A stretch of 64,000 bases of DNA from Vibrio palustris. Lineage in GTDB: Bacteria > Pseudomonadota > Gammaproteobacteria > Enterobacterales > Vibrionaceae. Below the pieces are notes generated by a model. It was not told where the DNA came from. It searched no databases and saw nothing but the letters and a program-made list of their open reading frames with translations. Shown here piece by piece: positions 47,295 to 57,839 of this stretch (position 1 is the first letter of the stretch; each line of letters begins with the position of its first letter). The DNA lies in the NCBI RefSeq assembly GCF_024346995.1, contig NZ_AP024887.1, forward strand, positions 1,736,001 to 1,800,000, given 5' to 3'. The translations under genes were made by a program, and so were the position numbers.

Positions 47295-47552
47295 ATGTAC
47301 GAGAAGCAAGTAGAAATCACTGCTGAAAATGGTCTTCACACTCGTCCAGCAGCGCAGTTCGTTAAAGAAGCAAAAGCGTTTGACGCAGACATTACCGTAT
47401 CATCAAACGGTAAAAGTGCTAGCGCGAAAAGCCTATTCAAGCTACAAACGCTTGGCCTAGTAAAAGGCACAGTAGTGACTATCTCTGCAGAAGGCGCTCA
47501 GGCTCAAGAAGCCGTTGATCACCTTGTTGCACTAATGGATGAATTGCACTAA
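47295..47552 (+). CDS. ptsH: HPr phosphocarrier protein
   Basis: General PTS phosphocarrier between enzyme I and sugar-specific IIA domains. 85 aa. Phospho-acceptor His15 is in [11 protein letters not shown], and Ser46 (KSASAKSLF) marks the regulatory-site region. The 288 bases upstream contain no gene apart from the cysK terminator. The gene is followed by a stem-loop before ptsI. Confidence 0.98.
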   Translation: MYEKQVEITAENGLHTRPAAQFVKEAKAFDADITVSSNGKSASAKSLFKLQTLGLVKGTVVTISAEGAQAQEAVDHLVALMDELH

Positions 47553-47570
47553 GTTGCAGCACACCATTTA

Positions 47571-47600
47571 AAAAGCCACCTCATTTTTGGGGTGGCTTTT
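47571..47600 (+). terminator. Terminator/attenuator between ptsH and ptsI
   Basis: Ten-bp stem AAAAGCCACC / GGTGGCTTTT (47571-47580 with 47591-47600), with T-rich end TTTTATG. Placed inside the pts operon, it would make most transcripts monocistronic for ptsH. Confidence 0.85.
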
Positions 47601-47683
47601 ATGAACATACTACTCCATATTTTCACGAAACAGAAAATATGCAGACATATCAAATTTACGTATCACCAGTTTAAGGTAAGGCT

Positions 47684-49408
47684 ATGATTTCAGGCATCCT
47701 AGCATCTCCTGGTATTGCTATTGGTAAAGCATTACTACTTCAAGAAGATGACATTGTCCTCAATACTCACACCATTTCTGACGACCAAGTAGAATCAGAA
47801 GTTCAGCGTTTTTATGACGCTCGTAATAAATCAGCGCAACAATTAGATATCGTTAAACAAAAAGCGCTTGAAACATTCGGTGAAGAAAAAGAAGCGATCT
47901 TTGAAGGCCACATCATGCTACTGGAAGATGAAGAGCTAGAAGAAGAAATCATCGCCCTAATCAAAGACGACAAAATGCATGCTGATAACGCGATCTACAC
48001 CGTGATTGAAGAGCAAGCAGCAGCGTTAGAATCGTTAGATGACGAATACCTAAAAGAACGTGCCAGTGATATTCGTGATATCGGTAACCGTTTTGTGAAA
48101 AACGCACTGGGTATCAACATTGTTTCGCTAAGCGAAGTCAATGAAGAAGTCATCGTGGTTGCTTACGATTTAACGCCATCAGAAACAGCACAAATCAATC
48201 TTGATTACGTTCTTGGTTTTGCATGTGATATCGGTGGTCGTACTTCACATACCTCAATCATGGCGCGTTCGCTTGAGCTACCAGCGGTTGTCGGCACAAA
48301 CGACATTACCTCAACGGTAAAATCTGGTGATATGCTGGTTCTAGATGCCATTAATAATCAAATCATCGTTAATCCGACAGATGAGCAGCTAGCACAAGCC
48401 AAACAAGCACAACAAGACTTCTTGGCAGAAAAAGAAGAATTGGCGAAATTAAAAGACTTACCGGCAGAAACCACTGACGGACACACAGTTGAACTATGCG
48501 GCAATATCGGAACGGTTAAAGACTGTGCAGGTATCGAGCGTAACGGCGGTGAAGGCGTTGGTTTGTACCGTACTGAATTCTTGTTTATGGATCGCTCTTC
48601 TCTTCCAACAGAACAAGAGCAATACGAAGCATACAAAGAAGTCGCTGAAAGCATGTCAGGTCACTCTGTCATCATTCGTACTATGGATATTGGCGGTGAT
48701 AAAGACCTTCCGTACATGGACTTGCCAAAAGAACTGAACCCGTTCTTGGGTTGGCGTGCGATTCGTATCAGCTTAGATCGCCGTGAAATTTTGCGCGCTC
48801 AGCTACGTGGTATTCTACGTGCGTCTGCACACGGCAAACTACGCATAATGTTCCCAATGATCATCTCGGTTGAAGAAATTCGCGAGTTGAAAACGGCATT
48901 AGAAGAATACAAATCAGAATTGCGTAGTGAAGGTTATGCATTTGACGAAGGCATCGAAATCGGTGTGATGGTCGAGACTCCTGCTGCGGCTGCAATTGCA
49001 CACCACCTTGCAAAAGAAGTGTCATTCTTCTCAATCGGTACTAACGACTTAACCCAGTACACACTGGCGGTTGACCGTGGTAACGAAATGATTTCACACC
49101 TATATAACCCACTATCACCTGCGGTATTAAACGTTATCAAACAGGTGATTGATGCGTCTCATGATGAAGGCAAATGGACGGGTATGTGTGGTGAACTTGC
49201 AGGTGATGAACGTGCAACTCTACTTCTACTTGGTATGGGTCTAGACGAGTTCTCTATGAGTGGTATTTCTATCCCGAAAGTGAAGAAAGTCATTCGTAAT
49301 ACTAACTTTGCAGATGTAAAAGCCATGGCTGATAAAGCGCTTTCACTAGCAACTGCAGCTGAAATCGATGAATGCGTTCAGCAATTTATCGAAGAAAACT
49401 CAAAATAA
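47684..49408 (+). CDS. ptsI: PTS enzyme I (phosphoenolpyruvate-protein phosphotransferase)
   Basis: Transfers phosphate from PEP to HPr. 574 aa. Phospho-acceptor His189 lies in [13 protein letters not shown]. The PEP-binding C-terminal half contains [14 protein letters not shown], the [12 protein letters not shown] motif and the catalytic-Cys region [10 protein letters not shown]. It is in operon order ptsH-ptsI-crr. Confidence 0.98.
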   Translation: MISGILASPGIAIGKALLLQEDDIVLNTHTISDDQVESEVQRFYDARNKSAQQLDIVKQKALETFGEEKEAIFEGHIMLLEDEELEEEIIALIKDDKMHADNAIYTVIEEQAAALESLDDEYLKERASDIRDIGNRFVKNALGINIVSLSEVNEEVIVVAYDLTPSETAQINLDYVLGFACDIGGRTSHTSIMARSLELPAVVGTNDITSTVKSGDMLVLDAINNQIIVNPTDEQLAQAKQAQQDFLAEKEELAKLKDLPAETTDGHTVELCGNIGTVKDCAGIERNGGEGVGLYRTEFLFMDRSSLPTEQEQYEAYKEVAESMSGHSVIIRTMDIGGDKDLPYMDLPKELNPFLGWRAIRISLDRREILRAQLRGILRASAHGKLRIMFPMIISVEEIRELKTALEEYKSELRSEGYAFDEGIEIGVMVETPAAAAIAHHLAKEVSFFSIGTNDLTQYTLAVDRGNEMISHLYNPLSPAVLNVIKQVIDASHDEGKWTGMCGELAGDERATLLLLGMGLDEFSMSGISIPKVKKVIRNTNFADVKAMADKALSLATAAEIDECVQQFIEENSK

Positions 49409-49416
49409 TTGAAGTG

Positions 49417-49477
49417 ATACCAAGACATTAGATGATCAAAAGTATTCGTCTAATGTCTTTCACTGGTATACTATACT
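49417..49477 (+). promoter_or_regulatory. Hairpin and candidate crr promoter
   Basis: Eleven-bp perfect stem AAGACATTAGA (49422-49432) with TCTAATGTCTT (49449-49459). Outer ATACC/GGTAT can extend it. Two overlapping TATACT hexamers (49467 and 49472) immediately follow and look like -10 elements for crr. No U-run follows, so it is more likely regulatory than a terminator. Confidence 0.5.
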
Positions 49478-49518
49478 CCGATAGACACTTATTTTTAAAA
49501 CGTTAGGAGCATGACACA

Positions 49519-50028
49519 ATGGGTCTGTTTGACAAACTTAAAAAGCTGGTCTCTGACGACAGCGCTGACGCAGGTGCAATTGAAATCATCGCACCGCTTT
49601 CTGGAGAAATCGTAAACATCGAAGACGTGCCAGACGTCGTGTTCGCTGAAAAAATTGTTGGCGACGGTATCGCAATCAAACCATCAGGCGACAAGATGGT
49701 TGCTCCTGTGAACGGTACTATCGGTAAGATCTTTGAAACGAACCACGCATTCTCAATTGAGTCTGACGACGGTGTTGAGCTATTTGTTCACTTCGGTATC
49801 GATACAGTGGAACTGAAAGGCGAAGGCTTTACACGTATCGCAGAAGAAGGCCAAAGTGTGAAAGCTGGCGACACCGTTATCGAATTTGATCTTGCAGTTC
49901 TACAAGAAAAAGCAAAATCAACACTAACGCCTGTTGTTATCTCAAACATGGACGAAATCAAAGAACTGAACAAGCTTGCTGGTTCAGTTGTTGTCGGTGA
50001 AACGCCAGTACTACGCGTCACCAAATAA
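49519..50028 (+). CDS. crr: PTS glucose-specific IIA component (EIIA-Glc)
   Basis: Soluble phosphocarrier and regulator (inducer exclusion, adenylate cyclase control). 169 aa. His76 (ETNHAFSI) and phospho-acceptor His91 (ELFVHFGID) are both present. Since NagE here has no IIA domain, this protein is the natural phosphate donor for GlcNAc uptake as well as for glucose permeases. Confidence 0.98.
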   Translation: MGLFDKLKKLVSDDSADAGAIEIIAPLSGEIVNIEDVPDVVFAEKIVGDGIAIKPSGDKMVAPVNGTIGKIFETNHAFSIESDDGVELFVHFGIDTVELKGEGFTRIAEEGQSVKAGDTVIEFDLAVLQEKAKSTLTPVVISNMDEIKELNKLAGSVVVGETPVLRVTK

Positions 50029-50045
50029 TTAGTTTACGTTTGAAT

Positions 50046-50076
50046 AAAAACGCTGCCAGTGGCAGCGTTTTTTTTT
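50046..50076. terminator. Bidirectional terminator between crr and ubiF
   Basis: Eleven-bp stem AAAACGCTGCC / GGCAGCGTTTT with loop AGT, followed by a long T-run. It lies between convergent genes. Confidence 0.93.
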
Positions 50077-50115
50077 GATTATTAGGATGAATGCTCAGCC
50101 CTCGCTAACTCATAC

Positions 50116-51285
50116 TTACAATCCGAGCGCATACCTAAGGAGATTTTTTTTAATGGGGCCACTATGCTCCGCTACTTTAAGCATCGCATTACGCGCGAAC
50201 TTTAGCGGTGGCAGAGAGTTACTAAAGGTTTTATAAAAGAAATCCATCCCTGATTGCATTAACAAGTTATCCGGACGACGACGTCGCTCATAACTAAGTA
50301 AAGCACTTTGCGTTAACTCATGCAGCCCTTGTGTTTGCTCTAATAATACCGCGACATCTTTAAAGCCAAGATTGACCCCCTGACCAGCCAAAGGGTTAAT
50401 GGTATGCGCCGAATCCCCAACCAACACACAACGATTTTTCACATAACTCTGCGCATGACGACGAGTCAGTGGGAAGCTGCCATGATTCAAGACGGTGACC
50501 TCGCCTACCTCAGCGGGAAAATGAGTCATGATTTCATCACCGAGTTGATGTGCGGTCATATTGCTCAACTGGCGAATACGTGATGGACTGTCATACCAAA
50601 CTAATGAAGCTTGGTGGCCACTCAGTGGCAGTAAGGAACGTGGCCCTGAGGGGAAAAATTGCTGCCAAGTAATATCTTGCTGCGGCTCTGCAGTCTCGAC
50701 ATTGATCAACATGCAATCTTGGCGATAATCCCAAGCGGTAACGCCTATACCAGCAGCGGCACGCACACGCGAGTTGGCTCCATCAGCACCGATGACCCAC
50801 TGCGCAGAAATCACCTCTCCTGAATCCAAATAAAGCTCTCGTCCATCAGATTGCGCATTCATTGCCATACGAGTTAAGGTGTCTGGACAGTATACACTCA
50901 AGTGCCCGGATGCTTGCAGCGGGGCAAACTGTTCCCATAACCCTAATTGAATGACGCGGTTTTCCACCATAAACCCCAGTTCAGATAAACCGAGATCATC
51001 ACTGTGAAAGCGCGTACGACAATGCGGCTGCTCCCATGTTTCTAACCCACGATATGGACACACACGCATCGCTTTGATTGCATCCCAAGCGCCAAGTGAG
51101 GCTAATAAGGCCACCGAGTTTTGCGAAATGGCTGAAATTCGCACATCCATAGGCTGCTCTTTTGCAAACGGAGCCGCGGGTACACCTTCAACAAGTGCTA
51201 CACGACGGCCTTGCTGAGCCCATCCTAACGCCACTGCAGCACCGACCATTCCTCCGCCGATGACCGCCACATCAAACTTTTTCAT
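50116..51285 (-). CDS. ubiF: FAD-dependent ubiquinone-pathway hydroxylase (UbiF/VisC family)
   Basis: Aromatic-ring hydroxylase in ubiquinone synthesis. 389 aa. FAD-binding motif GGGMVGAAVALGWAQQG at the N terminus, the middle DG motif VIGADGANSRVR and the C-terminal GDSAHTINPLAGQGVNLGFKD, all in family order. E. coli ubiF also neighbours miaB, which favours UbiF over UbiH or UbiI. The ring position it modifies is inferred from context only. Confidence 0.88.
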   Translation of the reverse strand: MKKFDVAVIGGGMVGAAVALGWAQQGRRVALVEGVPAAPFAKEQPMDVRISAISQNSVALLASLGAWDAIKAMRVCPYRGLETWEQPHCRTRFHSDDLGLSELGFMVENRVIQLGLWEQFAPLQASGHLSVYCPDTLTRMAMNAQSDGRELYLDSGEVISAQWVIGADGANSRVRAAAGIGVTAWDYRQDCMLINVETAEPQQDITWQQFFPSGPRSLLPLSGHQASLVWYDSPSRIRQLSNMTAHQLGDEIMTHFPAEVGEVTVLNHGSFPLTRRHAQSYVKNRCVLVGDSAHTINPLAGQGVNLGFKDVAVLLEQTQGLHELTQSALLSYERRRRPDNLLMQSGMDFFYKTFSNSLPPLKFARNAMLKVAEHSGPIKKNLLRYALGL

Positions 51286-51496
51286 ATGCTACTTTCTTGC
51301 CGGTTATTGTGACATTTCTATTGTACGTCTACGGATAAATTTTGCGACTTATTTTGTTATTTTCCCACACTCAATTTGTGGCTAAAAGCTATGAATAGCA
51401 AGGTGCATAAGAGATTTTACTTCATGACTAGTCAGTGCCTTTTTAAAGAAGTACAATACGCCGCTTACTAAAGCTAGGCTGGTAAGACAACACACC

Positions 51497-51546
51497 ATAC
51501 CTAAGCTTCTTTGCCCAGCTATACTGCATAAAGGTAGCTTAGGTAT
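51497..51546 (+). promoter_or_regulatory. Long-range hairpin in the miaB leader
   Basis: Perfect 11-bp arms ATACCTAAGCT (51497-51507) and AGCTTAGGTAT (51536-51546) enclose 28 bases, in which CTTTGC and GCATAAAG can form a second, imperfect stem. It ends 36 bases before the miaB start and is not followed by a U-run. Confidence 0.45.
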
Positions 51547-51582
51547 ATTAAACAGATGAACTATTAAACGAGCGGAAGTGAG

Positions 51583-53007
51583 ATGAGTAAGAAACTGCTA
51601 ATAAAAACCTGGGGCTGCCAGATGAACGAATACGATTCGTCAAAGATGGCGGATCTGATGAACGCGGCAAATGGCTATGAGTTAACAGAAGACCCAGCGG
51701 AAGCAGACGTCCTACTACTAAATACCTGCTCCATTCGTGAAAAGGCACAGGAAAAAGTCTTTCACCAGCTTGGTCGCTGGAAGAACTTAAAAGACAAAAA
51801 ACCTGGTGTTGTGATCGGTGTAGGTGGTTGTGTTGCAACGCAAGAAGGCGATCACATTCGACAACGTGCGCCCTATGTAGACGTTATTTTTGGCCCGCAA
51901 ACCCTGCACCGTTTGCCACAAATGATCAAACAGTCGCAAGGTGACTCAGCGCCTGTGATGGACATTTCTTTTCCAGAAATCGAAAAATTCGACCGCCTGC
52001 CAGAGCCACGTGCCGAAGGCGCAACAGCGTTCGTTTCTATCATGGAAGGGTGTTCTAAATACTGTACTTACTGCGTAGTACCTTACACGCGCGGCGAAGA
52101 AGTCAGCCGTCCGATGGACGATGTCTTATTTGAAATCGCTCAACTGGCAGAACAAGGCGTACGTGAAGTTAACCTACTGGGTCAAAACGTTAACGCGTAC
52201 CGTGGACCAATGCACGACGGTGAAATTTGCTCATTTGCTGAATTGCTCCGTTTAGTGGCATCCATTGATGGTATCGATCGTATTCGCTTTACCACGAGCC
52301 ACCCACTTGAATTCGGTGATGACATCATTGAAGTGTATAAAGACACGCCTGAACTCGTGAGCTTTTTACATCTACCGGTACAAAGTGGTAGCGATCGCAT
52401 CTTAACCATGATGAAGCGTCCGCACACTGGTCTTGAATATAAATCGATCATTCGTAAGCTACGTAAAGCGCGTCCTGATATTCAAATCAGCTCAGACTTT
52501 ATTGTCGGCTTCCCAGGGGAATCGGATAAAGATTTCCAAGACACCATGAAAATCATTCGTGATGTCGATTTTGATATGAGCTTTAGCTTCATTTTCTCAG
52601 CGCGTCCTGGTACGCCAGCTGCCGACTATCCATGTGATGTATCGGAAGAAGAGAAAAAAGCTCGCTTACAAGAGTTGCAACAGCAAATCAATACGCAAGC
52701 CATGCGCTACTCTCGTCTCATGATGGACACAGAACAGCGTATTTTGGTTGAAGGTCCATCGAAAAAGAACTTGATGGAACTGCGTGGTCGTACTGAAAAT
52801 AACCGTGTGGTTAACTTTGAAGGATCGGCAGATCTTATCGGACAATTTGTCGACGTGAAAATCGTCGATGTCTTCACCAACTCACTACGTGGTGAATTAA
52901 TCCGTACTGAAAAAGAAATGGGTCTTCGTAGCATTGTCTCTCCATCAGAGATGAAAGCGAAGACACGTCGCGAAGATGAGCTAGGGGTATCGACTTTTAC
53001 TCCATAA
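51583..53007 (+). CDS. miaB: tRNA-2-methylthio-N6-dimethylallyladenosine synthase
   Basis: Radical-SAM methylthiotransferase acting on A37 of tRNA. 474 aa. The N-terminal UPF0004 domain has cluster cysteines beginning with Cys12 ([11 protein letters not shown]). The radical SAM motif is Cys157, Cys161, Cys164 (CSKYCTYC), and a TRAM domain lies at the C terminus (about 375-440). It precedes ybeZ-ybeY-corC-lnt, as in E. coli. Confidence 0.98.
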   Translation: MSKKLLIKTWGCQMNEYDSSKMADLMNAANGYELTEDPAEADVLLLNTCSIREKAQEKVFHQLGRWKNLKDKKPGVVIGVGGCVATQEGDHIRQRAPYVDVIFGPQTLHRLPQMIKQSQGDSAPVMDISFPEIEKFDRLPEPRAEGATAFVSIMEGCSKYCTYCVVPYTRGEEVSRPMDDVLFEIAQLAEQGVREVNLLGQNVNAYRGPMHDGEICSFAELLRLVASIDGIDRIRFTTSHPLEFGDDIIEVYKDTPELVSFLHLPVQSGSDRILTMMKRPHTGLEYKSIIRKLRKARPDIQISSDFIVGFPGESDKDFQDTMKIIRDVDFDMSFSFIFSARPGTPAADYPCDVSEEEKKARLQELQQQINTQAMRYSRLMMDTEQRILVEGPSKKNLMELRGRTENNRVVNFEGSADLIGQFVDVKIVDVFTNSLRGELIRTEKEMGLRSIVSPSEMKAKTRREDELGVSTFTP

Positions 53008-53077
53008 GCTCGTATAAATTGTCATTAGGTGCCCGGTCGTAATCGGGCCCTTTCCCATGACACAATGAGAGGCTAAT

Positions 53078-54196
53078 TTGAGCAATAAAACAGTAACCGT
53101 AGAAAGCAATCTTGAACCAGCAGATAATCAACGTCTAGCCAGCCTATGCGGACCTTTCGATGACAACATCAAACAAATCGAAAGACGTTTAGGGGTTGAA
53201 ATCAATCATCGTAATAACCTTTTCACCATCGTCGGTAAACCTCATACCTCTGAGGCGGCATTAGATATTCTCAAAACACTCTATGTCGATACCGCGCCCG
53301 TTCGTGGCAACATTCCCGATATTGAACCGGATCAAATTCATCTTGCCATTAAAGAATCGGGTGTCTTAGAGCAAAACCCAGAAATCACCGATGCGTCGAT
53401 CAATTACGGCAAAGAAGTCGTGATTAAGACCAAAAAAGGCATCATCAAACCGCGCACACCTAACCAAGCGGCGTATTTGATGAATATGGTCACGCATGAT
53501 ATTAACTTTGGTATTGGCCCTGCGGGCACCGGTAAAACCTATTTAGCGGTTGCGGCAGCGGTTGATGCCTTAGAGCGTCAAGAAGTTCGTCGTATCTTGC
53601 TCACTCGTCCTGCGGTTGAAGCGGGCGAAAAACTCGGTTTCTTACCCGGCGACCTCAGTCAAAAAGTTGACCCTTACTTACGTCCACTTTACGACGCGCT
53701 ATTTGAAATGCTGGGCTTTGAGCGAGTAGAAAAACTCATTGAACGCAACGTGATTGAAATTGCCCCGCTTGCCTACATGCGTGGCCGTACCCTTAATGAC
53801 GCGTTTGTCATCCTTGATGAAAGTCAAAATACGACGGTTGAACAAATGAAAATGTTCCTAACCCGTATTGGCTTTAATTCTCGCGCCATTATCACCGGTG
53901 ATGTTACTCAAATTGACTTGCCTCGTGGGGCACGCTCGGGTCTACGTCATGCCATTCAAGTGCTTAATAATGTTGAAGACATCAGTTTCAACTTTTTCCA
54001 AGCCGACGATGTCGTACGCCACCCAGTCGTCGCACGCATTGTTAATGCCTACGAAAAATGGGAAGCAGAAGATCAAAAAGAGCGTAAAGAATTTGAACAG
54101 CGCCGCCGCGAAGAGCGTGAAGAGAAACGTCTTGAAACACAAAAAGCGGAAATTGAAGTTATGCGCGCTGCATTAAAGGAATCCGATCAATCATGA
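53078..54196 (+). CDS. ybeZ: YbeZ, PhoH-family ATPase
   Basis: PhoH-like NTPase, 372 aa, probably acting with YbeY in RNA/ribosome metabolism. Walker [13 protein letters not shown] (about residue 148) and Walker B-type [10 protein letters not shown]. The C terminus is a highly charged Glu/Arg/Lys helix (about 325-365). The start is TTG at 53078 with GAGAGG five bases before it. No in-frame ATG exists until deep in the domain. It overlaps ybeY by four bases (ATGA). Confidence 0.93.
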   Translation: MSNKTVTVESNLEPADNQRLASLCGPFDDNIKQIERRLGVEINHRNNLFTIVGKPHTSEAALDILKTLYVDTAPVRGNIPDIEPDQIHLAIKESGVLEQNPEITDASINYGKEVVIKTKKGIIKPRTPNQAAYLMNMVTHDINFGIGPAGTGKTYLAVAAAVDALERQEVRRILLTRPAVEAGEKLGFLPGDLSQKVDPYLRPLYDALFEMLGFERVEKLIERNVIEIAPLAYMRGRTLNDAFVILDESQNTTVEQMKMFLTRIGFNSRAIITGDVTQIDLPRGARSGLRHAIQVLNNVEDISFNFFQADDVVRHPVVARIVNAYEKWEAEDQKERKEFEQRRREEREEKRLETQKAEIEVMRAALKESDQS

Positions 54197-54669
54197 GCAT
54201 TGAATTAGACTTACAGATTGCGTGCGACAATGCAGAGCACTTACCTAGCGAGGAGCACTACGCTCGTTGGTTAACACAAGCGGTCAGCCGTTTTCGAGAA
54301 CAAGCTGAAGTCACAATTCGCATCGTGGATGAAGCAGAAAGCCACCAGCTAAATTTGGACTACCGTGGAAAAGACAAATCGACCAATGTGTTGTCTTTTC
54401 CCTTTGACGCTCCTCCAGGTTTTGATATTGATTTATTAGGTGATCTGGTTATTTGTCGACAAGTCGTTGAGCGTGAAGCCAAAGAGCAAAATACTACTCT
54501 GGACGCACACTGGGCGCATATGGTTGTACACGGTAGTCTACATCTGCTAGGTTATGACCATATCGAAGACGATGAAGCCGAAATCATGGAGTCTCTCGAA
54601 ACTGATATTATGCAGCATATGGGGTTTGATGATCCGTATGCCATCGAAAAAGCGTCACTCCCTGAATAG
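54193..54669 (+). CDS. ybeY: YbeY, rRNA maturation endoribonuclease
   Basis: Metal-dependent RNase for 16S rRNA 3'-end maturation and ribosome quality control. 158 aa. Zinc-binding motif [11 protein letters not shown] (H-x3-H-x5-H) near residue 116, with [11 protein letters not shown] upstream. Its ATG overlaps the ybeZ stop, so translation is coupled. Confidence 0.97.
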   Translation: MSIELDLQIACDNAEHLPSEEHYARWLTQAVSRFREQAEVTIRIVDEAESHQLNLDYRGKDKSTNVLSFPFDAPPGFDIDLLGDLVICRQVVEREAKEQNTTLDAHWAHMVVHGSLHLLGYDHIEDDEAEIMESLETDIMQHMGFDDPYAIEKASLPE

Positions 54670-54726
54670 CGCGGGAGTATTATGTGAGCTATCACACGTC
54701 TGATAGCATTAGTTAACAGAGAAACA

Positions 54727-55602
54727 ATGAACGAAGATAACTCGCAGAGTTCTGAAGGTCCGAGTAGAAAGTCCTTCTTTGAGCGTTTAGGCCAACTTTT
54801 TCAGGGTGACCCGAAAGATAGGCAAGAACTGGTCGATGTCATTCGAGATTCCGAGCTTAATGATCTCATTGATCATGATACACGCGGAATGCTTGAAGGC
54901 GTCATGCAGATTTCTGATATGCGTGTGCGGGACATTATGATTCCTCGCTCCCAGATGGTGACCGTAGAGCGTCACGAAATTCTGGACAACATTGTTGCAT
55001 TAATTACTGATGCGCAACACTCACGCTACCCAGTTATCAGCGAAGACAAAGATCATGTCGAAGGCCTGCTGCTCGCGAAGGACTTACTCAAATACTTAGG
55101 CTCTAACTGCTCACCATTTAATATCGAAGAAGTCATTCGTCCTGCGGTTGTTGTACCGGAGAGTAAACGTGTTGATCGCCTCTTAAAAGAGTTTCAAGAG
55201 GAACGTTATCACATGGCGATTGTCGTAGATGAGTTTGGTGGTGTATCTGGTTTGGTCACGATTGAAGATGTCTTGGAAGAAATTGTTGGCGATATCGAAG
55301 ATGAATTCGATGACGAAGAACAGCAAGAGATCCGTAAACTAAGCAAGCATACCTACGCTGTCAACGCACTGACGACCATTGAAGATTTTAATGAAGCCTT
55401 TGGCGCAAACTTCAATGATGACGAAGTAGATACGGTCGGTGGACTGGTTACCACGGCATTTGGTCACTTACCAAGCCGAGGAGAAGTCGTCGAAATAGAG
55501 CACTATAGCTTTAAAGTAACTTCGGCGGACAATCGCCGCGTGATACAAATCCATGTCACGATTCCTGATAGTTCGCCTCAACCAGAATCGACTGAAGAGT
55601 AA
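54727..55602 (+). CDS. corC: CorC/YbeX, CBS-domain Mg2+/Co2+ efflux-associated protein
   Basis: 291 aa soluble protein. Two CBS domains (about 70-195, with MQISDMRVRDIMIPRSQMV and DEFGGVSGLVTIEDVLEEIVGD) and a C-terminal CorC/HlyC domain (about 208-285). The family is linked to magnesium and cobalt homeostasis and, through ybeX, to ribosome metabolism. It follows ybeY by 57 bases and is followed by lnt. Confidence 0.95.
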   Translation: MNEDNSQSSEGPSRKSFFERLGQLFQGDPKDRQELVDVIRDSELNDLIDHDTRGMLEGVMQISDMRVRDIMIPRSQMVTVERHEILDNIVALITDAQHSRYPVISEDKDHVEGLLLAKDLLKYLGSNCSPFNIEEVIRPAVVVPESKRVDRLLKEFQEERYHMAIVVDEFGGVSGLVTIEDVLEEIVGDIEDEFDDEEQQEIRKLSKHTYAVNALTTIEDFNEAFGANFNDDEVDTVGGLVTTAFGHLPSRGEVVEIEHYSFKVTSADNRRVIQIHVTIPDSSPQPESTEE

Positions 55603-55641
55603 TCTAACCTGCGCTTTTAATCGAGCCTAGAGCAATTTCAG

Positions 55642-57177
55642 ATGATAAAAATAAGTCTTCATCACCTTAAGCGGCCTATCATGGCCGCTGTTATCGGCGC
55701 TAGCACCACGCTAGCCTTCGCTCCATTCCATATGTGGCTTTTCGCGCTCATTAGTCCTTGCTTACTTCTGCTCTTACTCAATAAGACGACGCCTAAGCAA
55801 GCCGGTTGGATGGGTTTCTTTTGGGGGTTAGGGCAATTTGGTACTGGAGTAAGTTGGGTCCATGTCAGCATTGACACCTTTGGTGGGATGCCCCCTATCG
55901 CGGGCTTCATACTGACAGGTTTATTGGCCGCTTATCTTGCGTTATACCCCGCATTATTTAGTTGGGCGCTCAACCGATTCTTTGCTCGCCGCCATCATAC
56001 TCGTTTATTTCTTGCCGCTCCCGCACTCTGGCTAGTCTCTGAGTGGCTACGTGGCTGGGTGTTTACTGGTTTTCCATGGTTATCCCTTGGATATAGCCAA
56101 ATCGATAGCCCACTGGCCTATTTCGCGCCCGTCGGTGGCGTCGAATTGCTGAGTCTATTACTGATGGTTTGTGCCGCTGCGTTAGCCAGTGCTTGGCTGC
56201 GAAGATCGTGGCAATATGCTCTGATCACCGTTGTTATATTCGCCGCTGGTTATGGTTTAAAATCAGCACATTGGGTTACCCCTGATAGCGACCGAGCGGC
56301 CAAAGTCGCCCTGGTCCAAGGTAATATCGATCAAGCGTTAAAATGGCAACCTGATCACCGTTGGCCAACCATCAATAAATATGTCGATCTCTCCCGTGAA
56401 AACTGGGACGCCGACGTCATCATTTGGCCTGAAGCTGCTATTCCCGCAGTCGAGCGTGATGTTCGTACTTTTCTTGGTAACTTAGACCACGCCGCCAATA
56501 TAAAAGGCAGCAGCATCATCACTGGCGTGATCAATTATGATGACCAAAAACGTTTTTATAATAGTATTCTTACACTCGGTAAAACCCCAAGTGATGGTTA
56601 CCACTATGATATTGATGCGCGTTATCATAAGCACCATCTACTGCCATTTGGTGAATTCGTCCCTTTTGAAAGTATTCTCCGTCCGCTAGCGCCGTTATTT
56701 AATCTGCCTATGTCGTCATTCTCGGCAGGACCATACGTTCAGCCCAATGTCATTGCGAACGGATTTTCTTTCGCACCAGCGCTGTGTTACGAGATTATTT
56801 TTGGTGATCAAGTCAGAGCCAATGTTGATGATACAACCGACTTTTTATTAACCCTATCTAATGATGCATGGTTTGGCCATTCAATTGGGCCATTACAACA
56901 TATGCAAATCGCCCAAATGCGTGCTTTAGAGCTTGGTAAGCCGCTGATTCGCTCGACCAATAATGGCGTCACAGCAATCACCAATTACCTTGGCCAGATT
57001 ACTCACGAGCTGCCACAATTTGAGACAGGCGTACTCACCGCAACCATCCACCCTACCGAAGGTGAAACTCCTTACTATATCTGGGGCTCATGGCCGCTGT
57101 ATAGCTGGGTCTTGATAAGTTTGATTTGGGCATGGCGCCGCCGCAAGCAGTCAGTAGAGACAACAGCCGAAGCATAA
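55642..57177 (+). CDS. lnt: Apolipoprotein N-acyltransferase
   Basis: Adds the third acyl chain to bacterial lipoproteins in the inner membrane. 511 aa: about six N-terminal membrane helices (1-215), a periplasmic nitrilase-type domain (about 222-475) and a last helix. The catalytic triad regions are visible: Glu in [12 protein letters not shown], Lys in [12 protein letters not shown] and Cys in PALCYEIIF. LptE, encoded downstream, is a lipoprotein that would be one of its substrates. Confidence 0.97.
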   Translation: MIKISLHHLKRPIMAAVIGASTTLAFAPFHMWLFALISPCLLLLLLNKTTPKQAGWMGFFWGLGQFGTGVSWVHVSIDTFGGMPPIAGFILTGLLAAYLALYPALFSWALNRFFARRHHTRLFLAAPALWLVSEWLRGWVFTGFPWLSLGYSQIDSPLAYFAPVGGVELLSLLLMVCAAALASAWLRRSWQYALITVVIFAAGYGLKSAHWVTPDSDRAAKVALVQGNIDQALKWQPDHRWPTINKYVDLSRENWDADVIIWPEAAIPAVERDVRTFLGNLDHAANIKGSSIITGVINYDDQKRFYNSILTLGKTPSDGYHYDIDARYHKHHLLPFGEFVPFESILRPLAPLFNLPMSSFSAGPYVQPNVIANGFSFAPALCYEIIFGDQVRANVDDTTDFLLTLSNDAWFGHSIGPLQHMQIAQMRALELGKPLIRSTNNGVTAITNYLGQITHELPQFETGVLTATIHPTEGETPYYIWGSWPLYSWVLISLIWAWRRRKQSVETTAEA

Positions 57178-57203
57178 TTTCCACGCTTTACTGCTTATGT
57201 GTT

Positions 57204-57242
57204 AATGATAGCCATCAATGTTGCACATTGATGGCTATCATT
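57204..57242. terminator. 17-bp stem terminator between lnt and the zinc-ribbon gene
   Basis: Perfect 17-bp stem AATGATAGCCATCAATG (57204-57220) with CATTGATGGCTATCATT (57226-57242), loop TTGCA. Convergent genes flank it. One side continues TGTTTC, so it could work in both directions although the U-runs are short. Confidence 0.8.
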
Positions 57243-57246
57243 GTTT

Positions 57247-57717
57247 CTAGCTTTTTATCGACTGGCGATGAAACGCATCATTACCGCAAGCGGTACAAGA
57301 AATCACTGTCGATGGATGGGTGTACTCAGTACGCTGCCCGCACTTTTCACACACTAATACCCCTAAACTGATCATATCCCCGGTTTGATAAAGCCCACGT
57401 TTTTCCAACTCATGAGTCAGCTCTAACCACTCGATCTTGGTTTTATCGGTAATATCCATCAGGCCTTGCCAAATGGAATTCGTAATAGTTAAATAAAATG
57501 GTCCGCTTTTACTCTCTTCAAATGCTTCTGCAAATTCTTTAAGATCCGACTCAACATAAGCCGACCATAAAGCTAATTCATCTTTTGTCATGTCGCTCGC
57601 CGCATGCAGCACGTCCTTGGATGTTTCGATTACATGATGCAGCTCTGTGGGGCTTTTTTTCAATGACTCCACGACATTTTCCATCAGTGTTTCATATTCA
57701 CTCTTGTGTTTTGGCAT
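57247..57717 (-). CDS. Zinc-ribbon protein (YbeL family, DUF1451)
   Basis: 156 aa. Helical N-terminal two-thirds (YETLMENVVESLKKSPTELHHVIETSKD) and a C-terminal zinc ribbon with CEKC and CTAC pairs (about residues 126-147). The YbeL/DUF1451 family has no established function. It is divergent from leuS and convergent with lnt. In E. coli, ybeL also sits near leuS and lnt. Confidence 0.9.
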   Translation of the reverse strand: MPKHKSEYETLMENVVESLKKSPTELHHVIETSKDVLHAASDMTKDELALWSAYVESDLKEFAEAFEESKSGPFYLTITNSIWQGLMDITDKTKIEWLELTHELEKRGLYQTGDMISLGVLVCEKCGQRTEYTHPSTVISCTACGNDAFHRQSIKS

Positions 57718-57839
57718 AAGTCACCCCTTTCAAAGTGGATTGGCTATTGTTGTCCTGACATCCTTTAGGTATTCTATGACGATCTAATAGTTTCTATTCT
57801 AATTGAACTCACAAATTCCAAGATAACCGGATATCATCG

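Noticed and set aside
53031..53048. Hairpin GCCCG/CGGGC between miaB and ybeZ as a terminator
   Set aside because: The stem is only 5 bp and the following T-run is three bases, too weak to call.
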